Of a stretch of DNA of 64,000 nucleotides, positions 41,641 to 53,590 are shown piece after piece. A program made the position numbers and the translations under genes. Under the pieces are notes generated by a model that saw nothing but the letters and a program-made list of their open reading frames with translations, did not search any database and was not told the DNA's origin. The stretch comes from Onchocerca volvulus (Eukaryota > Nematoda > Chromadorea > Rhabditida > Onchocercidae). Every line of letters starts with the position of its first letter. Positions within the stretch are counted from its first letter, which is position 1. The stretch covers positions 4,592,171 through 4,656,170 of the forward strand of contig HG738140.1 in NCBI GenBank assembly GCA_000499405.2. Direction: 5' to 3'.

Positions 41641-42800
41641 ACACTTTCATAAATTTATTTTAATGCATAACAATATATATATATGCATATTGCAAAATCG
41701 ATTAATTTTAGCATTTTTTTTTTTTTTTTTTTTTTTGACGAATGAAAATTACAAAATAAACAATAATATTCTAAAACTATTTTTTTAACTTCTCTTAGCT
41801 ACATTTTTCATATTTCGAAGCATTTTCAAATTCTCATATTTTATAATTATTGATTGCTGGGCATTTTTCAACGCTTCACTAAATTGGCCAAGATGTGAAA
41901 GAACAGTTTTCGATGCTTTTACCAGTAATGCATTACTGAGCCAAATACATACTTACATACACATACACACACATACACACATACACATACACATACACAG
42001 TCATAAAAACAGTCAACAATTTAAAAATTTATTCGATTATTTAACATCTTTATGAAGATAAATTTTGAAATGAGAGAAAGAGAGAGAGAGAGGGAGAGAG
42101 AAAGAAATAGAGAGAAAGATTGAATATGAAAAATTTTTTTAAAAAATGCAAAAATTTCTTCACTAGCCTTGCTTTTTATTTCATTTTTACAAATGATCTC
42201 TTGGGATTTGACTTTTTTTTTTCTTTTTTTTTTTTTTTTTTCTTTCAATGTTATTTCAAAATACGATCAAATATACATTCAAAAAATGAGCTAATTCTAA
42301 GCTTGTTTTTATTTGAAACTTTTTTTTCGTTATTTTAACTCGTTTTGTTTAATTAAAATAAAGAAAATTAAATTTAAAATTAAAATAATTTTATTTTTTG
42401 TTTAAAAAAAATCCTATCACATTAAATATTATTAACTGCTTTTTTTAATTAATTTATTTAATAATATTTGAAAATATTAGTCTATGATTTATTTGCTTTC
42501 GAATAATATTTTTATTGCTTCTTTCTTTTTTAACAAAAATTATTACAGTCAAATTTAATTATAATTAAAATTTTTAATTTCTTTTCAATATTTACTTTTC
42601 TTTTAGTATGATAAACAAAAACAAAATAAATAAGTAAATAAATAAATAAATAAACAAATAAATAAATAAATAAAACTAACATCTTGAAAACAGCAACATA
42701 GGAAGCGATACCAGCTAGAAGTTGGACGTCGTCTTCGAGTTACGTAATATCCATCGACGGGAATATTGTAGTAAGATGAAACAAGTGGAACATGGGACAT
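25381..42800 (-). CDS. syd-1: SYD-1 presynaptic assembly protein (PDZ, C2, RhoGAP-like)
   Basis: Sixteen exons (5'-3': 42681-42800, 39727-39817, 36103-36211, 35466-35597, 34821-35015, 34283-34442, 31503-31766, 30893-31307, 28500-28714, 28038-28199, 27390-27601, 27104-27271, 26845-26975, 26395-26663, 25835-26092, 25381-25479) give 999 aa with all phases closing. The N-terminus holds a Cys cluster (FLCCCF). A poly-Gln run follows, then a PDZ domain (about 107-212; [27 protein letters not shown]). The middle is Pro/Ser-rich and disordered. A C2 domain (about 605-745) follows, with [14 protein letters not shown] and then VLEVNE. The RhoGAP-like domain (about 750-960) has [22 protein letters not shown] and IDCLPTANK. 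The tail is Ser/Gly-rich. In worms and flies SYD-1 organises presynaptic active zones. The usual catalytic Arg is Ile791 here. The donor at 25835 is preferred over GTAAGT at 25831 because only it keeps the tail open. Confidence 0.93.
28715..30892. other. syd-1 intron 8
   Basis: About 2.2 kb of AT-rich intron with homopolymer runs. No exon or mobile element was recognised inside it. Confidence 0.6.
31767..34282. other. syd-1 intron 6, carrying a Helitron
   Basis: AT-rich intron of about 2.5 kb. Its 3' half (gene sense) is otherwise featureless. A compact Helitron occupies 33462-34012 and is listed separately. Confidence 0.65.
33462..34012 (+). mobile_element. Non-autonomous Helitron, 551 bp, in a syd-1 intron
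   Basis: The element starts TCTATATAAAAATATTGTT immediately after an A. It ends in a hairpin (CGGTCACGC / GCGTGGCCG at 33981-34001) followed by CTAA and then a T. This is the A^T insertion pattern and CTRR end of Helitrons. Inside, blocks such as GCCAAAACGCTCCGA, ACAGATAAACA and CCCGAAAGGATTT are shared with the copy at 16183-17942. It has no coding capacity. It lies antisense to syd-1. Confidence 0.8.
36212..39726. other. syd-1 intron 2
   Basis: About 3.5 kb of AT-rich intron with many short GTAAATAAAT-like motifs around 38.2-39.1 kb and long homopolymers. Nothing coding was recognised. Confidence 0.6.
39744..39783 (-). repeat. Coding trinucleotide repeat (poly-Gln) in syd-1 exon 2
   Basis: About twelve consecutive glutamine codons, mostly CAA with two CAG, in the second coding exon of syd-1. 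Mixed codons make the tract less prone to slippage than a pure repeat. Confidence 0.85.
40889..41214. repeat. Oppositely oriented CA and TG microsatellites
   Basis: A CA/CAGA-rich array (about 40889-40972) is followed some 150 bp later by a TG/TCTG-rich array (about 41127-41214). They are broadly complementary and could pair into a long imperfect hairpin. They lie within syd-1 intron 1. Confidence 0.7.
41547..41635. repeat. Long poly-T tract
   Basis: Almost uninterrupted thymines for about 85 bases, broken by two short AA interruptions. Reading frames in it are low-complexity artefacts. Confidence 0.9.
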
Positions 42801-42818
42801 TTAACGTGAATGATGCAT
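42801..42818 (-). promoter_or_regulatory. Five-codon upstream ORF abutting the syd-1 start
   Basis: In the predicted 5' leader an ATG at 42818 opens a five-codon frame (MHHSR). Its TAA ends at 42801, directly against the main ATG at 42800 (TAAATG). Such a uORF could limit initiation or support reinitiation. It matters only if the leader begins at the acceptor at 42829 or further upstream. Confidence 0.5.
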
Positions 42819-42828
42819 AGAGTTTTTG

Positions 42829-42835
42829 CTACAGT
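42829..42835 (-). promoter_or_regulatory. Candidate splice or trans-splice acceptor of syd-1
   Basis: The minus strand reads ACTGTAG followed by CAAAAAC, 28 bases before the syd-1 ATG. No upstream coding exon was recognised, so it may be a spliced-leader site or the acceptor of a non-coding 5' exon. Confidence 0.35.
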
Positions 42836-45800
42836 ATGTATTATATGAATGAAGACATTACCGATACTGTATCATACCGTATTCTACAGTACCACCTTAT
42901 CCATCTGAAAAATTGCATTTATCAACAGATGATTATCTTTGATTCATTCATATCAAATGCCAAGCATTGTTCGACAATTTTAATATTGAAATTTTGGATT
43001 ATTTTAAAAGAATTAAGAGAAAGACAATATCTTGTTATAAGTAATTTTAAAAATTTCAACAAAAATCGTAAAACTATACGATTATCATCTTGAGATGCTA
43101 ATATAACTATAAGCCATAACTGAGCAACTTTCTTGAAACTGGATCATATGATATCAGAAGTTAAGATATTTTGATTTTCTAGACTTTTAATAGTTTTAAT
43201 TATCTAATTTTAAATGAAGTAACATTTCTTTAGCATTTTAGTATTTCACAGGAAAATTGAGAATGAAGAACTTATTAAAAAGGAGAAAATAAAACAAAAT
43301 GGTATTGTATATAAGAATAATTAAAATTTCAATCTATGAAAAAATAAAAAGTTATTAATTATATTAAAAATATCAAGTTATTAATTATAATTATCCTACA
43401 ATTACTGTATAATTACATTTTAAATCTGAAATAAATTATACTATATACTATATTGGAAATAAAGAAAAACAAGTATTTCAGATTGTTTTCTGAAATTTTC
43501 TTGATTTCATTTGATTCAAAAAAAAAAAGAAATGAGTAATTCTTTTTTCATAATTATAATAATTGAAATCTTCTAAAGTACTGATTTAAATTTGAAAATA
43601 TTACTTAAATGAAATATCTGCCGTTCTATTGCCCTTAGACAGAAATATCGTTGTATTGATTTTAGTTTCTTTTTAAGCTAATTATCAATATTGTTTCACA
43701 AATTAATTCCAATTCACAAAAAAAAAAAACTCAATTGATAAAAAAAAGATAATAAGAATTAGCTGATACATCATATTAATTATCGATAATCCTTTTAAAA
43801 ATCAATTATAATTTACAAAAATAATCAAAAATAATATTCAAATGATAAGGAAGAAAGTAGCTAATAATTATTTGATATATCATATCAATTAGCAATCATC
43901 TTTTTATAGTATTGAGGAAAGAAATCGGATAATAATTATATGATATCAATTATCAATAATATATATTTTATCAGTTATCAATAAACGTTTTCTAGTAATG
44001 ATAAGAAAAAAATTAACTAATAATTATTTGTAATAATAATAAAATAGAAGGAACAGGAATCAATTCACTAATCTAACAAGCAATGATAGTTTTTAAAGAA
44101 AAAAAAAAAAGACATTTATAAGGTAGAATATTTTAAAGAACATATATATATATGTTCGTAAATAATATTTTTCGGATGGATAAGATGAAAAAAGACGAGA
44201 ATAAAAGGAGAGGAAGAGAATAGACGAATTTAAAAGTTCCGATATATTATAAAAATGTTATGGAGACTGAAAAATGGAGATGTAAGTAAAGAATTGGAAA
44301 TTGATAGATGCCTTTTTTAAGATTTGAAAATGAAAAAGGAAAGGTACACAAAATGCAAAAAAAAAAAAAAAAAAGCTTTGTAATTCCCACCTCTTCCGTC
44401 CTCTTTCTCTTTTTTTTTTCTTTTTTTTGGCATTCATTTTATAGCAAGAATTAAAATTATCTTAAATATTATCCTATCAACAATAACGATCTTTTATTAT
44501 TTAAAATTTTATGCATTTGTAAAAATTTGAAATAATATCAGAATTATCAATCTTTTTTTTTTTCTTTTTATTTTTTGATAAAATTATCAATAAAAGTCAA
44601 TCAATAAATATTTCATCAATCAGTAATAAATTTGTTATTAATTACAAATATTTGTAAAGAATTTATCAGAATTCTATTGGAATTATTATCAATTGATTCG
44701 ATTTATGATAGAAAACTATATAATTGTTTTATCATTTAAGATTTATTCGTTGTAAAAATTCTAAATAATATCGAAATTATTAGTCATTTTTTTGATATTG
44801 ATAAAATTATCAGTAAAACCAATCATTGAATATTTTATCAATAATAAATTTGTCAGTAAAATCTTTTACAAAAAAAAAAAAAAAAAAAAAATTGTCGTAA
44901 TTCTATCCTTTTGAAGTTATCAGTTAATTCGATTTATATAATGAAGCTTATCATTAGATATTTTATGCTATGAAATTTATCATTAGATAGGAAGAACGGA
45001 TGAATAATTAATGAATATGTATAAAGATAAATTAAAGAAATTGTTGGACGAGCAATTGTGAATATATCTTATATATATATATATATATGGAAAAAAGATG
45101 AATTTATTATTAAAATCTAAATGATATGATCCACAAATTCAGAGATCAAATTATTGATTAATTGATAACATCAAAAAAAAAAATCATGCTAAGGAACCAA
45201 TAATTCTGATAGAATATTGGGTTAAGAATATGATATCTTAATTTATTCCGATCATTAGTATTTTGAAGTGATTAATATTTTAACCTTATATTAAAATGTG
45301 GAAAAAGATGAGAATTTATTGCTGAAGTCTGATTTCTTAACGAATATTCACATGAAAGTCATTCTAACGATTTCAGGTTTTTTTTTTTTTTTTTTCTTTC
45401 AAATGTTACCTTTACTTAATTATTGCCATCTTCATCGTCTCAAATGCATTTTATTTAGAATAAAACTAAATGGAACAATCCAATATTATTTATAAAGAAA
45501 GGGAAAAAAAAAAAAAAATTTTTTTTTCTTATCAAATAACATTGAAAGTAAGTGAAAAAGATGAGAAAATTCGATTTTCTTTTCAAAAAAAAAAATTCAA
45601 TTCACATCATTTTCACATTATTTTGTACAATTAAAATGAAAAAAATCGAATTACAGTAAAGTTTTTCAAAATACTGTAGGAAAAAAACGAACTTCTAATC
45701 AATGTTCAGTGAAAAGATAAATAAAAAAAAAAAAAAAATACAAACTTTTTGAGAATTATTAAAACACCCAAAAAAATATAAGATAAAGAATGTAAAATTA

Positions 45801-46670
45801 TCAGTGAATTCAAAGGTGCAATAATTAAAAGCTTTGAAAACAAATTTTTATTTATTTTCTTTTTCAATATTCATCTCTTAGTACGTGTAAAATGAACTGA
45901 ATGCGAAAAAAAAAAAAATGAATAATTTTAACAAAATTTTCGAAAATTAAAAATCAGGAAATGTTAAACACCGTATCATAATACCTGAGACGAAAAAAAA
46001 ACCTTAAAAATTACAAGTAATGACAAGTATTGAATAACAAAAATTAATCAATCAAAATTATTCAAAGTTCTTTTATCAATAGATTTATTTTACGACATAT
46101 TTTATATTAGATATTATAAATTACATCGATTATTAAATTTTTTATCTTTATTGAATGAAAATGTTGAAAATAATATTTTCTAATTAAAAAAAAAAAAAAA
46201 TTTGCCAAAAATTTCTATATTTAATTTATACTTAAATATTTCATATAATTTTTTAGTTTTTTTTTTCTTTCATTCAATTTTATTTTATTTTTTATTTTTT
46301 TCAATAAAATGTATATATGGAAATATATAAAATGAAAACTTTCTAGTGGGCTTTTTATATACATTTACAACAATTGGCCAAGAAATGACGAGAAAAAAAA
46401 AAAAGCAGTCTAAATTATCTTTTACAGCATACACGAAATGATATAAATAAAAACGAAATTTGACACATGAAGAATTTTTTATTGGAAAAATGAAGGAATG
46501 AGGAAAAAAAAGAACAGTAAAATGCATGCCTTAAATAAATTAATTTTAAAGCCTTTTATCCTTTATCCAACCTTTAAAATATCATTATATTCCTTTAATG
46601 GGATATAGAAATAACATTAAATTACAAAATAGCTTAGTTTTATATTTGTAAAACGGATAAATTGAAGTGG
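42836..46670. other. Gene-poor region upstream of syd-1
   Basis: AT-rich sequence with repeated AATTATCAATAAT-like motifs (about 43.7-44.0 kb and 44.5-44.9 kb), an AT microsatellite near 45070 and many homopolymers. No coding exon was recognised. It may contain the syd-1 promoter. Confidence 0.5.
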
Positions 46671-47574
46671 AGAAAAAAAAAAGGAATTGATTGCCCCATT
46701 TTCACTATCATTACAAATTGATGCTTTGGTAAATAAATTTTAGAAACTGAAGATTTTTCTTTTTTTTTTTCAAATTTAAATTAAATAATATTTCCAATTA
46801 CCTCTTTTTTTTTCAACATTTCAGCAAAAACTAATATTTTATATTTGATCTTTATTGATACAAGTATATTTTTCATCAAAATAAAAAATTCTATATTAAA
46901 TTCTATAAATAAATGAATGAAAAAAACAAAAAACAAAAGAAGATTGAATGAAGTGCACGAAAAAATGATAATCAATTATTTGTTATCTGTTTGTAGAAAA
47001 TGAAAAAAAAGAATATGAAAATTGAAGAAGAATAATCTCCCGCAGATATAACCATATTGGCTGATAAAATCATTCAATTTTCATCGAATATTTATTCTAT
47101 GTTTGATGAAAATTAGAAATTTCATCATTCCGGAAAATTTTTACGAAATAGATGATGACAATGATGAATAATATTTAAAAGACAACTGATCGATTAATAC
47201 CATTCTAATAACAATTTCCATCTTTTTCTTATCTTTCAAAATTTTCACCAAATACAAATAAAAGACATCTGCTATGTGATCTTTTTAAAATTGATCTTTC
47301 TGTTCAATTAATTTCTTCGTTTTTATAACATTTTCGAAATTTTACATGAAACAAATTTGGAATAATATTTGTTGAAATGATATGAGAAAATTTTAAAAAT
47401 TTAACAAATAATATATACTTTATTGTCTTTTTCCATTTTCTTTCCTCATTATTAATAAATATAGCTTCTCTCTATATTTCTGCATTTTCTACCTATAATA
47501 TTACCATTTTAGCTTAATTTAAATTATATTAATAAAACAGAGCTAATAAAATTCAATAAGCTTAGGTCAATAAG
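46671..47574 (+). repeat. Duplicated block, copy A (about 905 bp)
   Basis: Begins in an A-run followed by GGAATTGATTGCCCC and ends at CTTAGGTCAATAAG. It is almost identical to 62134-63038 in the same orientation; about a dozen differences were noticed. It has no convincing coding capacity, since the 64-codon frame at 46781-46975 is hydrophobic AT-rich sequence. No terminal inverted repeats or target duplication were recognised. Confidence 0.9.
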
Positions 47575-48667
47575 TAATTTATAATCTCATTTCAAGTTTA
47601 TTTATTTTATTTTATTTTTTTTCAAATGATAATAACATATAAACGATAAGATAAATGAAAAAATGAAGACAAATTTATTTTATTTATTTTTCTTTTTATT
47701 TTATTGCAAAAATGCTTCAATACTTTTAAGTATCTCATTATGAAGTTTGATTCATAGTATTTTCATTCAAACAATGAAAGAATAATGCATAAATAAAACT
47801 TACTCTTTATTAAAAGTATTACTTCAATTTCATTTTGATTTTTCACTAAATATTCCATTTTTAGATGAAAATTAGAACGAAAAAATCGATAAAATCAAGT
47901 TTTGGAATTTTTAGTCTTTAAAAAAAAAAGTCTTGTATAACTATACTATATATATGAGGTACGTTAAGGATACTATTTTATTTTTTATAAAAATTTAAAT
48001 GAAAAAATCAATAAAATTAAGTTTTTTTGAATTTTAGTTTAAAAAATAATCTTATATAATTATATTGTATACGTAGGATACATTGGAAAAAAAAAAACGA
48101 TTTCATCTTTAAATAAAAAAAAACAAAACAAATGATAGTGATAACATTAAAGGTATGTGAAAAAAATGTAATCAAAATTCAACCTTCCTAAATTGTTAAT
48201 TCAAAACCTTTTCTTAATTGTTCTCAAATAGATTTAATCCATTCGTCGAAATATTTGTTTACTTCAATCATTTCTACTACTATTACTATCAATAATATTT
48301 TCCTTAGCTATATATGCTTATTTTTATTTAAAACTTATAATTTATTCATCACATCGATGAAATTATGGCAATAATTGCTACTATAAATTCATCTTTAATT
48401 AGACATTAAAAGATTAGGAAAAAAAAGAAACGATATACTTTTAAATTTATAAAATAGATAGCATAAAATGTAATGCCTTAGAAGGACTAAACATGCAATT
48501 TAAGAGTTATAATAATAGCTAAAAAAGAAAAAAGAAGAAAAAAAGATGCGAAACGAACTGAGAACTAAACCGAAAACTAATGCTTAAAAAAAAGCTTAAA
48601 ATAAATGGTCATATATGAAAACAACAGCAAATATACCCAATATTTCGTCTTTTTCCATTTACAAAAC

Positions 48668-48699
<32 letters not shown>

Positions 48700-49083
48700 T
48701 GCTTAATCAATAAAATGTGAAAAGTTTTCCTCTTCTCTTCCATGTAATATTAGCATAAAATAATGCGAAAATTTCGAATTTCGCAAAAATGTTCAAATTT
48801 TTTACTTCATCATTTATTCGGGAAATTAATAAGGCTCATTTATGTTTTCGACGAAAAATTCAGAAAAAACATATATGAGGTCGTATTAATTTTCGATTCC
48901 CTTTTCATACTCATTTTTGTTTTTCTTTTTGCTTCTTAACTGCGTATGAAAGCCAATAATTTATAATCAGATAAGAGGATAAGAAATTTTCCTTAATACA
49001 TTTATTTGCATTAAATCATTATAGGCGAAATATTATTCGAAATTATAAATGTTAAAATAGTTAAATCATCCGATTTATTGCTA
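47575..49083. other. Intergenic, no gene seen
   Basis: AT-rich sequence. An AT microsatellite lies at about 48667-48695, and two similar short blocks around 47880-48090 each hold a TATATGAGGTACGTTAAGG-like sequence. Nothing coding was recognised. Confidence 0.5.
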
Positions 49084-49287
49084 TCCATATAAAATGAAAA
49101 TATAAATGTTCATCATTCGTTTCAAATTCTTCACCGATTGATTCGAAATTTTGAAACAACATTGCAATCGAATAAGTACATGTTTAAGAATTTTCAGAGA
49201 TTTAAGATTTTTTGAAGAAACGAACATTTACATTTTTATTTTTATAGATTAGTTGAACTTAGCCACATTTCGCGTAATCAGTTAATA
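49084..49287 (+). mobile_element. Miniature Helitron-related copy (about 205 bp)
   Basis: Starts TCCATATAAAATGAAAATAT after an A. It contains TTCGAAATTTTGAAACAACATTGCA, also seen near the 5' end of the 16.2-kb copy. It ends with GAACATTTACATTTTTATT and TATAGATTAG, the inverted counterpart of its own start, then a degraded 3' end. It appears to consist of little more than the two ends of the family. Confidence 0.55.
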
Positions 49288-52200
49288 ATTGAATAAAAAT
49301 TTATCAAAAATTATCAATTTCATAAGTTCCTTCAAATCAGTTATTTGTTTTGATTGAAAAATTTGCCCAATCTAAGCAAAAATAGCGGCAAAAAAACAAA
49401 ATATCAAAGACAGAAGAAAAAAAGAAAAGAGAAATTGAAGTTCAAATTTGTGGCCACTTGACTAATTTAAAAACTAATGGCAATTGATGAAAAAAGCACT
49501 GAAGAAATAAGATTGAATCTTTCAAACAGTTAGGCCAAATTCTTCTTTATCAATAAGTGGCGATGGAAAAAAAAAAAGCAATTTTAAATTGAACTTCGAT
49601 CGACATATTATTGCTTTCAACATTATCAATGTTTATGACATATTCATTGATGGAAATTATAGATTATAAATATTGAATACAATTTTCAACTCATTTCAAG
49701 ATTTAATTAAAGTTTTTAGTTCAAATTTAATTCATTTCAATTTTAAGATATTAATATTAATACTCAAGCATTCAAGTGATAATATTAATTTTACTTAATA
49801 ATTAAGCATTAATTTTATTCAAATCAATTTATTTTAATTCAACTCACTTCAATTCATTTCATTTTTTTAGCACATTAAGTACAAGAATGGAAGACATATA
49901 ATGCGAATTCGTATAGATAATAATTATATTAAATTGATTCAAATTAGTTCAATAAGAAAAGAATAAAGGATAAAAAGAATATTTTTAATATTTATCCGAA
50001 ATAAAAGGGAAAAAGCAAGCTGTAAATAGAAGTAAATAAAGACAAATCTGCAGTTTTAAATTTAATGCTTTAAAGATTGGCAAACTACTTGAATTGCAAG
50101 CAAAAAGCATTTTTCGATTAAAAATTCTCATATTTGACAACATAATTTAAAAAATCTATTAATTCTTGTGAGATATCTTCTTGATGAATGTAAAAAGTGA
50201 TTTATTATCAGAAAAATGTAAACTTCATAAATGAAAAAAATTGAAAAAAAAAATACTAGACAAAATGAAATTACCATTTCTACTTTGTTACTATGATGAA
50301 TTTATTTTTATCACTTTTTTTTTTTACTATTTTATCAATCATCTTCTTTTTTTTTAACACTGCGGCAAAAAAAAAAAACTCATATTTGTCTAGCTATTTT
50401 TACTGAGCCATACATTTGTTATAACTTTCACATATGGATGAAAAAAAAAAAGAAAAAAAAAATCAATTGGCAACAGTCTAATCGTCAATAATTTTTGTTT
50501 TCATTTTTTTCTTTAATTTAAACTATTTTTAACAAATAAAAATGAATTCCTGCAAAAAACATAATCGGTAAGATTATTGAAAAATTAATAATTCAATAAA
50601 TAAAATATAAAGCAACATTATCGGTTTGATTAATCAACCGACCGTTATTCAATGGACAGACTGAATGAATTGAATGATAGTTGCAATTGTAAGAATTAGA
50701 TTTTTTTATAAATTTTTCTCTTTTTTTTGATAAATTTTACATTATTCTCGAGAAATTTTAAACGTATTTGATAAGAGATATTCTGGCAATACTACAATTA
50801 TAAGTAATTAAGTACGATGATGAAGTATATAAAATATATAAAAAATTTATACGCAACAATTTATTTGAAATAGAAATACAATGCTGTATATTGAATTAAC
50901 AGTATCCATTACAATCATTTATCCTTGTCAAATAAGGAAAGTAAAAAAGATTTGAAAAAAAGATGAAAAACAAAATAAATTGAATGGATCACTTTGTTGC
51001 TTAAATTAAATGTGAAAAATATTAAAAAAAAAAAAAAAAAGTAAAAAAATCATTGAGAAGTATTCAGAAGACGAATAACCTAATAGAAGAAGCGAGTAGT
51101 ATTTTGAGAAGGATCAAAAAGAAGAAAGAATGGAAGATACTTAATTGAGAGGCTCTTATTTTTAGCTACCAAAATGAAGACAGACCAGAAAAGCAATAAT
51201 GAGAAATGCATCGCTATTGCTATTTTTCTGCTCCCTTGTAATTTTCTCATCATCATCAGCAATGGAGCAACAGAATTTCAACGATGAAAATGGATGAAGT
51301 ACGATTTTATTATTAGCCAAAGAAGCTATTCGCGAAACTGCCATCTGACATAACAATTTTATTGTTTCGGCATGAAATTAGCTTACATAATTATAATTTT
51401 TATCATTATAATTTTAATTTGAAAAGAAATATATGATGATTTACCATTTCGCTGTAAGTTTGATTGTCATATTAAGTTTCGAGTATGAAAAAAAAAAAAA
51501 GAAAATTTTTCCTTTAGCAGTCGTTCTATGATGAGATAATTCTTGTGAACAAATAATTAAGCTTCAAATTATGAGATGAATATGAAATGCGACAAAAAAT
51601 TTAATTCATCGCAGAAAACGTTTTGTTTACTCTGATATAAAAATGACTGTAAAACTAAAATAAATAAAATTTCATGCGAAATTTACTGATATCAAAAGAA
51701 GTGACTAAAATGAAGGTTAGAATAGAAAATGTGCGAATGATGTAGCTTACACTATGCATCAGCAAATTATTGATGTTAGCAATTAAGTGAGGTGGTATGG
51801 GAAAATGAGCATATTATATTAATAATATGGCACTTATATGGGATTTATGGTCAGTCGGAGGACAAAATGAAGGAGCAGGAGAAGTTTGGATATTTCTCGA
51901 GATCAATGCAAATTCCATAGAAATCCTATTTTAAAATATAATGCGCAACATGCTTTTCCTCTTTAAATGATTGTATTTGAAAGGTAATTAATAAGAAAGT
52001 TAACGAAAAATTCTATATCTTATCTCAATTCCTTCGATATATGTATATATAACACTATTGTACTTGGGATGATTTTGATGTGAGACTTACCTGTAAGAAA
52101 ATAAGATGAAAAAGACAAGACAGAGAATAAACAAAATCAACTTTTTTCTAAATAAATACTTTCAGTTACAAAAAACAAAAATAAATAAATAATTCTGATT

Positions 52201-52540
52201 ATAAGTGTTATATGAGTAGGAAAAAGAAAAGGGATATGAAAAAGCATGGAAATTTTAATAAAATAGGATTTTCATAGCAATGATATATGATTGTAATCTT
52301 TAAAACAGAAAAAAATCAAAAATTAATCAAAACAATCTGCTCCATTCCTTCATCGTTGTTGTTGCTGTTGAAATTGCAACAAGATGTTTTGTTTTTCATA
52401 TCAGTTCCCTTCTAGTAAACATGGATCAAGGAAAATTGACATTTGCAATTATAATTTGAAAAAAACAATTTCATCTTAAAAATAATGTTATTGAATGTGC
52501 ACATAAAATCCTTGTCTTTTGTAAATATATAAATGAATAA
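49288..52540. other. Intergenic, no convincing gene
   Basis: AT-rich sequence with homopolymers. One 32-codon frame at 51199-51297 (+) resembles a signal peptide and is discussed as a finding, not called as a gene. Confidence 0.5.
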
Positions 52541-53590
52541 CTGAGCGTAGCCGGTCAGCTGGTCTATATAAATAAAAATATAAATGTTTGCTTCTTTAAA
52601 ATTTTAAATTTCCAAAAATTCTTAAACACATACCTTATCTATATTAGTTCAAAATCTTAGGTCTTCAGAAGTTTTTATTGCTTTCAAAATTTGACACAAC
52701 ATTACATTCAAATACGCGTATGTTTATTTACATGCTTTGTTTAGCTTAATCTGCTTAAGCGGAAGAAAAGAGAAATCGCGTGTTTTTAGTGGTGGGGAAA
52801 AAATCTAATTCTGTGTAATTTGGTTTGTAGTGTGGTTAGATCGCATGATTGCTGAACACGGAGTCGTGCTTGGACTGATCTGCTGTTTCTCGTGAATGTC
52901 TTTCAATCACTCTTAGTTGTGTTTAGCAACTATGCATCCTCAAGTCTGGCTGCATGTCGCTGTGCCCGCATTTGAGCCATTCTTTATCTTTTTATTTGTC
53001 TCATTTCTTCTGCTTTGCGAGTGCGATGATCTATGTCTTATCTTCTGCGAGGCATTATTTAGATGGACTAAAGAGGTCGATTGCACCCGAATTGTCCTTG
53101 AAATTATTTGAGAATACAGAAGCAAACTGATCACTGGATTATTCTTTTCTTTGTCATTTGTAAGGAAAAATGGAATTCCCTGACTGTCGATTTGGCACTC
53201 TTGCTGCGTCGATCTGTGTAGTTGTAAAACTGTCGCTATGTCGGTGTAGAAACTTCGAACTGAACTGTCTGTAGAACTCGAGTTATTATTGAACTTGAAT
53301 TGATTCTACTCCAAAATCCGAATCTTTTAAATCATTTCATTGCTTCTTCTCCTTCCCTGATCTCTAACCGGTTGCCTTATGATTGATTAATCTCAAACTT
53401 TGTCTATCTATTAATAGGATTGTTTCGATGGTAAATATATAATTCTTGTTGAAACTATTTAAGAAAATAGTAGATATATCTACATGGAAACACGCGCCTA
53501 TTTAAATGCAACTTATCAAATCAATCGGTGAAGAACTAAAAGTGTTCTGTGATAACAATATTTTCACATTTGTATTTTTATTTATATAGA
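52541..53590 (-). mobile_element. Degenerate Helitron, inverted copy
   Basis: On the minus strand the element starts at 53590 with TCTATATAAATAAAAATAC right after an A. It contains a decayed MPRRR start (ATGCCTCGCAGAAGA, then a stop) near 53030 and ACGAGAAACAGCAGATCAGT, both shared with the copy at 16183-17942. Near the 3' end lies the inverted end sequence (AACATTTATATTTTTATTTA), then GACCGGCTACGCTCAG. The terminal CTRR is not intact. No open frame longer than about 60 codons matches a transposon protein, so it is a dead copy. Confidence 0.7.

Larger units (their letters stand above)
39818..42680. other. syd-1 intron 1 with microsatellites
   Basis: About 2.9 kb. It holds CA-type and TG-type microsatellites in opposite orientation, an AT repeat, a T tract of about 85 bases (41547-41635), a CACATA repeat (41942-42000) and a GAGA stretch (42074-42118). 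No coding exon was seen. Confidence 0.7.

Noticed and set aside
41063..41652. Open frames rich in Phe, Ile, Thr and His
   Set aside because: They translate poly-T and TG/CA microsatellites.
46781..46975. 64-codon hydrophobic frame, repeated at 62244-62438
   Set aside because: The frame is AT-rich, starts inside the duplicated block and occurs twice only because the block is duplicated. No domain was seen.
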